Assembly: GCA_946186205.1 (NCBI GenBank)
Contig: CAMHMH010000001.1
Coordinates: 682,001-746,000, forward strand
DNA length: 64,000 nucleotides
Source: an uncultured Fretibacterium sp.
GTDB taxonomy: Bacteria > Synergistota > Synergistia > Synergistales > Aminobacteriaceae
Direction of reading: 5' to 3'
The translations under genes were made by a program, and so were the position numbers. This document shows positions 45,025 to 52,035 of this stretch, piece by piece; the first letter of the stretch is position 1, and every line of letters begins with the position of its first letter. The notes below the pieces were generated by a model. The model was not told where the DNA came from and searched no databases. It saw only the letters and a program-made list of their open reading frames with translations.

Positions 45025-47838
45025 TTGGACGCTATAACAATCAGAGGCGCAAGAGAACACAATCTCAAGAATATTAACATCGACATTAAGCGCGGGAAGT
45101 TCACCGTAATCACAGGGCCTTCAGGTTCAGGGAAATCATCACTTGCCTTTGACACTCTTTATGCAGAAGGTCAGCGAAGGTACGTAGAGTCATTGTCAGC
45201 ATATGCCCGGCAGTTTTTAGGGGTGCAGAAGAAACCCGATGCTGATGAAATTTCCGGTTTGTCGCCCGCCATATCAATTGAGCAGAAAGGAACAGGACAC
45301 AATCCGCGCTCAATCGTCGGAACAGTAACAGAAATTTATGATTACTTCCGGCTTCTATTCGGACGAATCGGAATCCCTCACTGCCCTAAATGCGGGAAGC
45401 CCGTACAGCGTCATTCAATCGACGAAATTTTAGGCTACATTCTGAGTCATGAAGACGGACTCAAGACCGAAATATTTTCACCTGTAGTACGCGGCAAAAA
45501 GGGAGAATTTCGGAATCTCTTCAGCAGCATCAGGGAGAAAGGCTACACACGCGCAAGAGTTGACGGAGTAACGTACTACCTTGAGGAAGAAATAACGTTA
45601 GACAAGAACAAACGCCACAACATCGAGATAGTTATCGACCGTCTCAAAATTTCAGCAGACAAACGTACACGCGTAGCCGAAAGCGTCGAGTCAGCACTGA
45701 AACTTTCAGGAGGATTCGTGATGATTAATGCAGAAGGCCACGACGAATATACGATGACCGAAAATTATTCGTGCCCTGACTGTGAAATAGGTATGCCGGA
45801 AATTGAGCCGAGATTATTTTCGTTCAACAATCCTGCCGGTGCATGCCCTGACTGCGGGGGGCTTGGGAGTCATGAACACTTTTCGCGCGAGCTTGCAATT
45901 GACCCTGAAAGATCTGTGCTTGAGGGCGGTGTTATTGCGTGGAAGTCAAAGCCTCACATCATCGAGAAGCTGAAACTTTTTGCTGACGCTCACAAATGGG
46001 ATTTATCGGTTCCGTACAAAGACTTATCACCCGAAATTCAAGACTTCATATGGAACGGCTCAGGTGATGAGAAGCTGCCGATGATTTTTGACGAGAAAGG
46101 AATCGCGCGGCCATACATGGGACGCTATGAGGGCGTTGTGGGATGGCTTGAGGAAAAATTGAAGTGGTTCGCCGACAATGAGAGCGTTGCGGAGGAAGTA
46201 GCGCAGTACCGTGAAGAGGACGTGTGCAAAACCTGCGGAGGACTCAGACTCAGGCAGGAAGCATTGAATGTCAAAGTCGCGGGATATGGTATCGGTGATT
46301 TTCTCGTAATGCCCGCTGAGAATCTCGTGAACGTCATGAAGTCTCTGAAGCTCACGGACTCAGAGTCGGCAATAGTCGCTCAGGTAATGCCGGAAATCAT
46401 TCGGAGGCTTCAATTCTTGTGCGATGTCGGAGTCGGTTATCTCTCACTGTTGCGCCGTGCTGATACACTTTCGGGAGGCGAGACTCAAAGGATAAGGCTT
46501 GCGACTCAAATCGGCTCAAACTTAAGCGGAGTGCTTTATGTACTTGACGAACCTACAATAGGGCTTCACCCGCGGGACACCGAGAAATTGATACGTTCCC
46601 TCAAATCGATTCAGGAGCTCGGAAATACAATCGTTGTTGTTGAACATGACCGTGAAATGATGCAGAGTGCTGACGAGTTAATAGAGCTTGGCCCGGAAGC
46701 CGGCGAGAATGGCGGGGAGATTCTTTACGCCGGGACTTATGACGAGATTTTGAGGTCAGACGGCAAAACGGGAAAATATCTTCGCGGTGAGTCGTCCGGG
46801 ATTGTGAGACGCGAGTCGAGGCGCAAACCTTCAGGGTACATTCACGTGAAGGGGGCAGCACATAACAACCTGAAGAATATTGACGCTGATATACCCGTCG
46901 GAGTCTTTGCGTGTATTTCGGGTGTATCGGGTTCGGGCAAAAGCAGCTTCCTTTATGATGTACTGTACAAGGGAATGCGGAGGATTCTCGACAAGGATTT
47001 CCGCGAGCGTCCCGGAAAATTCGAGGCTATCGAGGGCTGTGAACAGTTCGCGAACATAATACTTGTTGACCAGAGTCCAATAGGCCGGACTCCTCGTTCT
47101 AATCCCGCAACGTATACAGGAGTCTTCACGCTCATACGGGAATTTTTCGCGGGGCTTCCTGAGTCAAAGATTCGGGGATGGAACGCCGGGAGATTCTCAT
47201 TCAACGTAAAGGGCGGAAGGTGTGAGTCATGCGGCGGTGCGGGCAGCGTGAAAACGTCAATGTTATTCCTTCCTGATATATATTCGGACTGCGAAATCTG
47301 CGGAGGAACTCGCTACAATCACGAGACGTTAGAGGTACGCTTCAAGGGGAAAAATATTGCTGACGTTCTGAACATGACGGCGGACGAGGCCGGGGAATTT
47401 TTCCGGGACATTCCGAAAATCGCAAGTAAGCTCAAAGTGATTCATGACGCGGGATTAGGGTATATACATCTTGGGCAGTCTGCATTGACTCTTTCAGGCG
47501 GCGAAGCACAGCGCGTGAAACTGTCAAAAGAACTCTCGAAACGATTCGGCGGGCGGACTCTTTATCTTCTTGATGAGCCTACAACGGGATTGTATTACAC
47601 TGACGTGCGCAAACTTCTTGAGATTGTTCACAGGATTGTTGACAACGGCAATACAGTAATCTTCATTGAACATAATCTTGATGTCTTAATGTCTGCTGAC
47701 TACATTATTGACCTTGGGCCTGAAGGGGGCGAGAACGGCGGAAGGGTTGTAGCTCACGGAACGCCGGAAGAAATCATTGCGGGCAAAAAGGGGTATACGT
47801 CAAAATTTCTGCGAGAATATATCAGCATGATAGAATAA
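45025..47838 (+). CDS. uvrA: Excinuclease ABC subunit A
   Basis: This 937-residue nucleotide-excision repair ATPase scans DNA for lesions with UvrB. It has Walker A in both halves ('GPSGSGKSS' at 31-39 and 'GVSGSGKSS'), ABC signatures ('LSGGETQRIRLATQIGS', 'LSGGEAQRVKLSKELS'), zinc-binding Cys sets ('CPKCGKPVQ', 'CESCGGAG', 'CEICGGT') and 'QKGTGHNPRSIVGTVTEI'. Length and domain order are normal. It starts at TTG 45025 behind AAAGGA and is divergent from the TerA-like gene. Confidence 0.97.
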   Translation: MDAITIRGAREHNLKNINIDIKRGKFTVITGPSGSGKSSLAFDTLYAEGQRRYVESLSAYARQFLGVQKKPDADEISGLSPAISIEQKGTGHNPRSIVGTVTEIYDYFRLLFGRIGIPHCPKCGKPVQRHSIDEILGYILSHEDGLKTEIFSPVVRGKKGEFRNLFSSIREKGYTRARVDGVTYYLEEEITLDKNKRHNIEIVIDRLKISADKRTRVAESVESALKLSGGFVMINAEGHDEYTMTENYSCPDCEIGMPEIEPRLFSFNNPAGACPDCGGLGSHEHFSRELAIDPERSVLEGGVIAWKSKPHIIEKLKLFADAHKWDLSVPYKDLSPEIQDFIWNGSGDEKLPMIFDEKGIARPYMGRYEGVVGWLEEKLKWFADNESVAEEVAQYREEDVCKTCGGLRLRQEALNVKVAGYGIGDFLVMPAENLVNVMKSLKLTDSESAIVAQVMPEIIRRLQFLCDVGVGYLSLLRRADTLSGGETQRIRLATQIGSNLSGVLYVLDEPTIGLHPRDTEKLIRSLKSIQELGNTIVVVEHDREMMQSADELIELGPEAGENGGEILYAGTYDEILRSDGKTGKYLRGESSGIVRRESRRKPSGYIHVKGAAHNNLKNIDADIPVGVFACISGVSGSGKSSFLYDVLYKGMRRILDKDFRERPGKFEAIEGCEQFANIILVDQSPIGRTPRSNPATYTGVFTLIREFFAGLPESKIRGWNAGRFSFNVKGGRCESCGGAGSVKTSMLFLPDIYSDCEICGGTRYNHETLEVRFKGKNIADVLNMTADEAGEFFRDIPKIASKLKVIHDAGLGYIHLGQSALTLSGGEAQRVKLSKELSKRFGGRTLYLLDEPTTGLYYTDVRKLLEIVHRIVDNGNTVIFIEHNLDVLMSADYIIDLGPEGGENGGRVVAHGTPEEIIAGKKGYTSKFLREYISMIE

Positions 47839-47868
47839 ATTTCATTCATTAAGTCAGGAGGATTGAAG

Positions 47869-48861
47869 ATGAAAATCAAAGTGTCAGCAATAATTATCCT
47901 TGCTTTAGTCCTGTTGTCCCGTCAAGCAGAAGCAATCCCGGAAGCGTCAGCGATATTAGCGGATTTGTACTGCACATATCAGCCAAGCGAGTCATCATTC
48001 GGGGCAAGTCTCGCGTCATTCATAGCAGGAAGCAAAAGCAGCAAAAAGTTCGCAGCAGGACTTGAGAAGGAAATATCAGACATAAAAAGCAGAAAGCCAT
48101 TCACTCAGGCCGAAGCACTTTCAGACATAAAAACAATGGTGAAAAGTGAGAAGCTCCCAGCATATATCATCGAGAAAGGAAAGTACAAATACACTCCCGG
48201 CATTAACGCTGTATACCCTTCCGAAAATGTGCGGCTTCGTTCACAGCCAAACACAAGCGCAAAGATTATCACAACCATCAAAGCAGGCTACAAGCAAGGC
48301 AGAAAATATACTCCCCCGGAAATTTCAGATTATCTCGGCGAATGGACTAGCCCTAAGTCAGAAAAATGGATACTCGTAAATTACAGGCCGTCCCTTACGT
48401 CGAATGCTGACGAAAAAAAATTAGGCTGGATTCACGGAGATTACGCGAAGTTTGTTACTGATGATGACATCATGAACACTGTTGATGTTTGCGAGCATCC
48501 CGGGAAATATTTGCGTGCGGGAAATGTTGAGGAAATATCGCCTGAGACTCTTTTGCGCGCTTATGTCGGTAATCCCTTCAAGGCTGAAAGACAGTACAAG
48601 GGAAAAATCGTGAGGCTTCACGGAGAAATCACAGCCATAAAAGCAGAGGACGGAATCCCAACGGTAGAATTTGACGTGTACTTCTCAGATTTGAATCAAC
48701 GCGCCGTAGCTGTGTGCTTCATTCCGAGAGAAGACCCTTTGCTCGCAGAGATCGAAACGGGGAAGAACATAACGATACAAGGCTACGTAGAAAATATTGA
48801 CACAGAAGCATGGAACAAGGCATTCCGAATCACAGACTGCAAAATCATATCAGCGAATTGA
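47869..48861 (+). CDS. Exported protein with SH3-like and OB-fold (tRNA_anti-like) domains
   Basis: This 330-residue protein has a signal peptide ('VSAIIILALVLLSRQAEA'). An SH3-like segment spans about residues 110-200 ('SENVRLRSQPNTSAKIITTI', 'GWIHGDYAKFV'). A C-terminal OB-fold domain of the tRNA_anti-like type spans about 230-325 ('AERQYKGKIVRLHGEITAI', 'GKNITIQGYVENI'). SH3 units of exported proteins often touch cell wall or partner proteins. The ATG 47869 has AGGAGG seven bases before it. It is 30 bp downstream of uvrA, probably in the same transcript, and is followed by a terminator. Confidence 0.8.
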   Translation: MKIKVSAIIILALVLLSRQAEAIPEASAILADLYCTYQPSESSFGASLASFIAGSKSSKKFAAGLEKEISDIKSRKPFTQAEALSDIKTMVKSEKLPAYIIEKGKYKYTPGINAVYPSENVRLRSQPNTSAKIITTIKAGYKQGRKYTPPEISDYLGEWTSPKSEKWILVNYRPSLTSNADEKKLGWIHGDYAKFVTDDDIMNTVDVCEHPGKYLRAGNVEEISPETLLRAYVGNPFKAERQYKGKIVRLHGEITAIKAEDGIPTVEFDVYFSDLNQRAVAVCFIPREDPLLAEIETGKNITIQGYVENIDTEAWNKAFRITDCKIISAN

Positions 48862-48886
48862 TTTTAACCATCACGAAATGAAGCGG

Positions 48887-48917
48887 CCCTCCTGAAAATG
48901 AATCGGGAGGGTTTTTT
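48887..48917 (+). terminator. Rho-independent terminator
   Basis: CCCTCC (48887-48892) pairs with GGAGGG and is followed by six T (48912-48917). It ends the uvrA-side transcript. Confidence 0.9.
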
Positions 48918-48925
48918 GTTATAAT
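48917..48925 (+). promoter_or_regulatory. Extended -10 promoter of ahcY
   Basis: TGTTATAAT (TGn plus a perfect TATAAT at 48920-48925) starts in the terminator T run, 44 bp before the ahcY ATG. No clear -35. Confidence 0.55.
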
Positions 48926-48968
48926 CAGCGCACAAATCACAGAAAATTTCACAGGAGGCTAAAACTTC

Positions 48969-50219
48969 ATGGCAGATTATGAAGTGAAAGATATGACTCT
49001 GGCTGAACATGGCCGGAACAAAATCAAATGGGCTTGGCAGTATATGCCCTCGATGCAGTTCAGCTACAGCAAGTACAAAGACTCTCAGCCCTTCAAAGGC
49101 GCAACAATCGCGGCATGTCTTCACCTTGAGGCAAAGACAGCGAATCTCCTCATAACACTTCACAAGCTCGGCGCAAAAGTCGCGGCGTGCGGATCGAATC
49201 CCCTCTCAACACAGGATGATATTTGCGCGGCATTGGCTGAGGAAGGAGTCAACGTCTACAGCCATCGCGGAATGTCAACAGATGATTACTTCTCTTACGT
49301 CCGCAAAGTTTTGAGCTACAAGCCGAATGTCATTGTCGACGACGGAGCAGACCTCGTAGCAACAATTCACAAAGAGATGCCCGAATTGATTCCCGGCATT
49401 ATAGGAGGCTCAGAGGAAACTACATCAGGAGTCAAACGCTTGAAGGCTATGCACAATCAGGGTGTTCTGAAGTTCCCGATGATAGCGGTTAATGACGCGC
49501 TCAGCAAATACTTGTTCGATAACCGTTACGGGACAGGCCAATCTGTTTGGGACGGCTTCATACGCACAACAAATATGATTGTCGCGGGAAAAACTGTTGT
49601 TGTTGTCGGTTACGGATGGTGCGGGCGCGGAGTCGCAATGAGAGCCGCAGGAATGGGAGCGCATGTTGTAGTTACGGAAGTTGACCCGCACAAGGCATGT
49701 GAGGCACTTATGGACGGCTTCAGGGTCATGAGCATGGAGAAAGCCGCGGAAATCGGCGACGTGTTTTTGACTCTCACGGGAAACATTCACGTTATACGGC
49801 GCGAGCATATCGAGAGGATGAAGAACGGAGTCATTCTCGGCAATGCGGGACATTTTGACGTTGAAATCAGCAAGCCGGATCTCTCTGCGCTCTCAGACCA
49901 CGTAGAACACCTCCGCGACAACATAGACACATACGTGATGAAGGACGGACGGAGAATCAATCTTCTTGGCGAGGGGAGACTCACAAACCTTGCGTGCGCT
50001 GACGGACATCCCATTGAGATTATGGATCTGAGCTTCACATTGCAGCTTGAGTCAGCACTCCATATTTACCAGCACAAATTGACGAAAGAGCCCGGACTTT
50101 ACCCCGTACCGATGGAAACAGACAGGGCAGTGATGGAGTCAAAACTTGCGGCGTTAGGGATTGAGATTGACAGCATGACTCCCGAACAGGTCGAATACAT
50201 GCGCAGCTGGCAGGAGTAA
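48969..50219 (+). CDS. ahcY: Adenosylhomocysteinase (or S-inosylhomocysteine hydrolase)
   Basis: This 416-residue NAD-dependent enzyme cleaves S-adenosylhomocysteine to homocysteine and a nucleoside. It has 'GSEETTSGVKRLKAM', the substrate Lys/Asp region 'FPMIAVNDALSKYLFDNRYG', the NAD loop 'VVVGYGWCGRGVAMRAAGMG', and 'NAGHFDVEI'. The next gene is an SAH/MTA deaminase, 6 nt away. In methanogens an AhcY paralogue acts on the deaminated S-inosylhomocysteine, and that may apply here. AhcY here is shorter than the eukaryotic type, as expected for this bacterial/archaeal group. Confidence 0.93.
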   Translation: MADYEVKDMTLAEHGRNKIKWAWQYMPSMQFSYSKYKDSQPFKGATIAACLHLEAKTANLLITLHKLGAKVAACGSNPLSTQDDICAALAEEGVNVYSHRGMSTDDYFSYVRKVLSYKPNVIVDDGADLVATIHKEMPELIPGIIGGSEETTSGVKRLKAMHNQGVLKFPMIAVNDALSKYLFDNRYGTGQSVWDGFIRTTNMIVAGKTVVVVGYGWCGRGVAMRAAGMGAHVVVTEVDPHKACEALMDGFRVMSMEKAAEIGDVFLTLTGNIHVIRREHIERMKNGVILGNAGHFDVEISKPDLSALSDHVEHLRDNIDTYVMKDGRRINLLGEGRLTNLACADGHPIEIMDLSFTLQLESALHIYQHKLTKEPGLYPVPMETDRAVMESKLAALGIEIDSMTPEQVEYMRSWQE

Positions 50220-50225
50220 ATCACA

Positions 50226-51497
50226 ATGGCAACGTTATTCAAGGATGTATATATTGTTGACGGCTCAAGAGAGAAAGCCGAGCGTGTTCACCTTCTTGTG
50301 TCGAAAGGAAGAATCGCAGAAATAATTGACGCAGGGAAGACTCCCCCGTCAGCAGACAAGATAGTGTCAGGCCGGGGAAAAATGGCAGTGATTCCCGGGT
50401 TCGTCAACGCTCACACTCACGCGGCCATGACGTTATTACGCGGTCTCGGCGAGGAAGCTCCGTTAATGGAGTGGCTGCAAAATAAAATCTGGCCTGTTGA
50501 GGAGAAATTGACTCCCGACTATATCTACTGGGGAACGTTATCGGCCATGCTTGAGATGTTAGCGACCGGGACAACGTGCTTTGCTGATATGTATTTTGAG
50601 ATGGAGAGAGTCGCAGAAGCTGTATTAGGTGCGGGAATGAAGGCGGCTTTATGTCGTGGAATAACAGCGGGCGAGCCGGGTAAAATTGAACGCTCACTGA
50701 AGAATAATCTTGAGCTTGCAGAAAAGTATCATGGCCGTGAAGGACTCATAACGATACAAATCGGGCCTCATGCGCCGTACACAGTCCCGTTTGATGACAT
50801 GAGGAAAGTTTCTGAGGCTGCAAAATCACACGGGCTCGGAGTGCATTTTCACTTCCTCGAAACGAAAGGTGAGCTTGACAATTTAGGCACTGACCCCGTG
50901 AAATATCTTCAGGACTCCGGGCTTCTTGACGTACCGTATTTGACTCTGGCACATGCTGTATATCTTGATCCTAAGTCTGAGCTTCCCGGAAATGTCGCGC
51001 TTGTTCATTGCCCTTGCAGCAACCTCAAACTAGGCAGCGGGATTATGCCTCTTCATGAATGGCTTGAACGGGGATTCCCTGTTGCGCTTGGGACTGACGG
51101 AGCGTCGAGCAATAACCAGCTTGATATGTGGGGCGAAATGAGAACGGCGGTGCTGCTTCACAAAGGAGCGACTCTGAATCCCGTATGCGTTACTGCGCTT
51201 GAGGCTCTGAGAATGGCAACGTATGAGGGCGCGAGGGCTTACGGATTTTCGCAGAAAGGAATGATTCGCGAGGGCTGGTTTGCTGACTTGGTGCTTGTGA
51301 ATCTCGACAAGCCTCACTATATCGGAGTGAACGAGGAGAATTTAGCGGCGTATTTGGTGTATGCAGGAAGCTCCGCCGATGTTGCCGGGACAATGGTAAA
51401 TGGGAAATGGCTTTACAGGAACGGCGAATATCCCACGCTTGACCGTGAAGAGATCATGCAGAAAGCTCGCGAGGCAAGAGAAGCAATAACGAGATAA
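50226..51497 (+). CDS. mtaD: 5-methylthioadenosine/S-adenosylhomocysteine deaminase
   Basis: This is a 423-residue amidohydrolase. The metal ligands are visible: 'NAHTHAAMTLL', 'HFHFLETKGE', 'LAHAVYL', and 'LGTDGASSNNQLD' with the catalytic Asp. The latter two segments and 'CPCSNLKLGSGI' are typical of MtaD. It deaminates MTA or SAH to the inosyl form. It is coupled to ahcY by a 6-nt gap, and the pair acts in methyl-cycle product removal. A strong terminator follows. Confidence 0.92.
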   Translation: MATLFKDVYIVDGSREKAERVHLLVSKGRIAEIIDAGKTPPSADKIVSGRGKMAVIPGFVNAHTHAAMTLLRGLGEEAPLMEWLQNKIWPVEEKLTPDYIYWGTLSAMLEMLATGTTCFADMYFEMERVAEAVLGAGMKAALCRGITAGEPGKIERSLKNNLELAEKYHGREGLITIQIGPHAPYTVPFDDMRKVSEAAKSHGLGVHFHFLETKGELDNLGTDPVKYLQDSGLLDVPYLTLAHAVYLDPKSELPGNVALVHCPCSNLKLGSGIMPLHEWLERGFPVALGTDGASSNNQLDMWGEMRTAVLLHKGATLNPVCVTALEALRMATYEGARAYGFSQKGMIREGWFADLVLVNLDKPHYIGVNEENLAAYLVYAGSSADVAGTMVNGKWLYRNGEYPTLDREEIMQKAREAREAITR

Positions 51498-51513
51498 GAA
51501 GAAAAATTTTTGT

Positions 51514-51546
51514 CCCTCTCCTAACGAAACAGGAGGGGGATTTTTT
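51514..51546 (+). terminator. Rho-independent terminator of ahcY-mtaD
   Basis: CCCTCTCCT (51514-51522) pairs with AGGAGGGGG (51531-51539), and the stem is followed by ATTTTTT. Confidence 0.9.
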
Positions 51547-51549
51547 GTA

Positions 51550-51558
51550 TGCTATAAT
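51550..51558 (+). promoter_or_regulatory. Extended -10 promoter of the LTD/CotH gene
   Basis: TGCTATAAT (TGn plus TATAAT at 51553-51558) lies 39 bp before the ATG at 51598. No matching -35 was seen. Confidence 0.55.
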
Positions 51559-51597
51559 TCCTTCATTCCACAAAGTTATACATAGGAGGCTTCAAGA

Positions 51598-52035
51598 ATG
51601 CGAAAAATTTTTGCGGCAATTGTTTTGTTGATGTCTTTGTGTGTTCCTTCATGGGCTGATTATGACGTGAACGAGCCGCATGTTATCATCAACCAGATTT
51701 TCGGCGGCGGCGGCGGTTATGTCTCTCACAGTTTCATTGAGCTGTATAACCCGACGGACTCAGACGTTAATCTTGAGGGATGGGCGTTGCATTACAGATC
51801 TGCGCCGGAAGACACAGCTTCATCGGATAAGTGGTACATGACGGAGCTGACTGGCACAATTCCTTCTCATCATTCGTATTTGATTCTCGGCGGTGAAGAC
51901 TCAGCGTTCGCATCTTCAGAGTATAATAGCAGCGAAAGAACCCTCAGCGAGTACGACAAAATACTTACAGGGGGGGGGGGGGTCAAGCGTAATTTACACG
52001 AAAGGTGTATCAGTAATTCTCACATCAAATCATGA
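51598..52035 (+). CDS. Lamin-tail-domain N-terminal part of LTD/CotH protein (frame broken at G13)
   Basis: The gene starts at an ATG with AGGAGG upstream. It encodes a signal peptide ('FAAIVLLMSLCVPSWA') and a lamin-tail domain ('VIINQIFGGGGGYVSHSFIE', 'LYNPTDSDVNLEGWALHY', 'IPSHHSYLILGGED'). At the G13 tract the frame runs out of homology and stops 18 codons later. Removing one G joins it to the downstream frame to give a single 1087-residue protein (3264 nt). The 145-residue product seen here is therefore the off form or an artefact of homopolymer sequencing. Confidence 0.85.
   Translation: MRKIFAAIVLLMSLCVPSWADYDVNEPHVIINQIFGGGGGYVSHSFIELYNPTDSDVNLEGWALHYRSAPEDTASSDKWYMTELTGTIPSHHSYLILGGEDSAFASSEYNSSERTLSEYDKILTGGGGVKRNLHERCISNSHIKS
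51970..51982 (+). repeat. Run of 13 G inside the LTD/CotH gene
   Basis: Thirteen consecutive G residues encode Gly-Gly-Gly-Gly in frame. With 12 G (or 15) the LTD frame continues into the CotH frame as Thr-Gly4-Ser-Ser-Val. Poly-G tracts of this length are typical contingency-locus switches, but they also collect sequencing errors. Confidence 0.92.

Noticed and set aside
43845-45155. 436-residue version of the TerA-like protein starting at 45155
   Set aside because: The extra 62 residues overlap the divergent uvrA start and lack family similarity; ATG 44969 behind GGGGTGA fits the TerD N-terminus.
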